DNA from: an uncultured Verrucomicrobiota bacterium
Lineage (GTDB): Bacteria > Verrucomicrobiota > Verrucomicrobiia > Limisphaerales > UBA9464
Reading direction: 5' to 3'
Length of the DNA stretch: 12,664 nucleotides
Assembly: GCA_903864375.1 (NCBI GenBank)
Contig: CAIPFS010000322.1
Span: 1-12,664 of the forward strand
Part shown: in pieces, positions 12,611-12,664 of the stretch
Layout of the letters: each line of letters begins with the position of its first letter
How positions within the stretch are numbered: the stretch's first letter is position 1
Position numbers and translations under genes: made by a program
The notes under the pieces: generated by a model
What the model was told of the DNA's origin: nothing
Database searches by the model: none
The model's input: the letters and a program-made list of their open reading frames with translations, nothing else

Positions 12611-12664
12611 TTAGACGGTGGGTTTTTTGGGTTCGGCTTGAGGCGCTTCCAGCAAAGCCGGGTC
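12611..12664 (-). CDS. rpoA: 3' end of the gene before rplQ, probably rpoA
   Basis: Only 17 codons and a TAA are visible, reading DPALLEAPQAEPKKPTV. The sequence alone identifies nothing. The call rests on the near-universal rpoA-rplQ gene order and the six-base gap. A Pro/Lys/Glu-rich tail after the C-terminal domain of the RNA polymerase alpha subunit would be plausible. Confidence 0.6.
   Translation of the reverse strand, partial: DPALLEAPQAEPKKPTV

Overview
The window is GC-rich bacterial chromosome with densely packed genes. A Gram-negative outer membrane is implied by an LpxA-type lipid A acyltransferase. The right edge carries the rpoA-rplQ end of the ribosomal-protein cluster. A long L17, a large SWIM-SNF2 helicase, a membrane-anchored TPR protein and a short ECF/anti-sigma/Spy-like operon together suggest a Verrucomicrobiota-type (PVC group) organism. 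That placement is inferred from gene content and was not tested against a database. I saw no IS element, integrase, CRISPR array or tRNA, so this looks like resident chromosome and not an acquired island.

Layout, left to right. (1) Positions 1-2096, plus strand: the 3' end of a RadC/JAMM protein, lpxA and a COG1407-type metallophosphoesterase, tightly spaced like one operon. (2) Positions 2111-4002, minus strand, convergent with (1): read from 4002 downward, a small secreted His-containing protein, an ECF sigma factor, a one-helix anti-sigma candidate and a one-helix periplasmic Spy/CnrX-like protein. The last two overlap as GTGA. A good ECF-type promoter candidate precedes the secreted protein, suggesting an autoregulated envelope-stress or metal-sensing module. 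(3) Positions 4120-9864, plus strand: an exported or anchored TPR protein, a 1190-residue SWIM-SNF2 ATPase, and an S41 (CtpA/Tsp-like) protein in which both catalytic positions are replaced. (4) Positions 9956-11934, minus strand: a PLDc_N-like two-helix membrane protein with a ten-glycine hinge and TPRs, overlapping a soluble ClsB-like phospholipase D family protein whose second HKD motif lacks its Asp. (5) Positions 12004-12664, minus strand: an intrinsic terminator, rplQ and the end of the preceding gene, probably rpoA.

The points most worth following up are the dead-looking S41 protein, the apparent split of a cardiolipin synthase into a membrane/TPR subunit plus a soluble PLD subunit, and the CnrYXH-like sigma module with an associated secreted protein. 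No stretch longer than 300 bases lacks a gene; the gaps between genes are about 120 bases or less.
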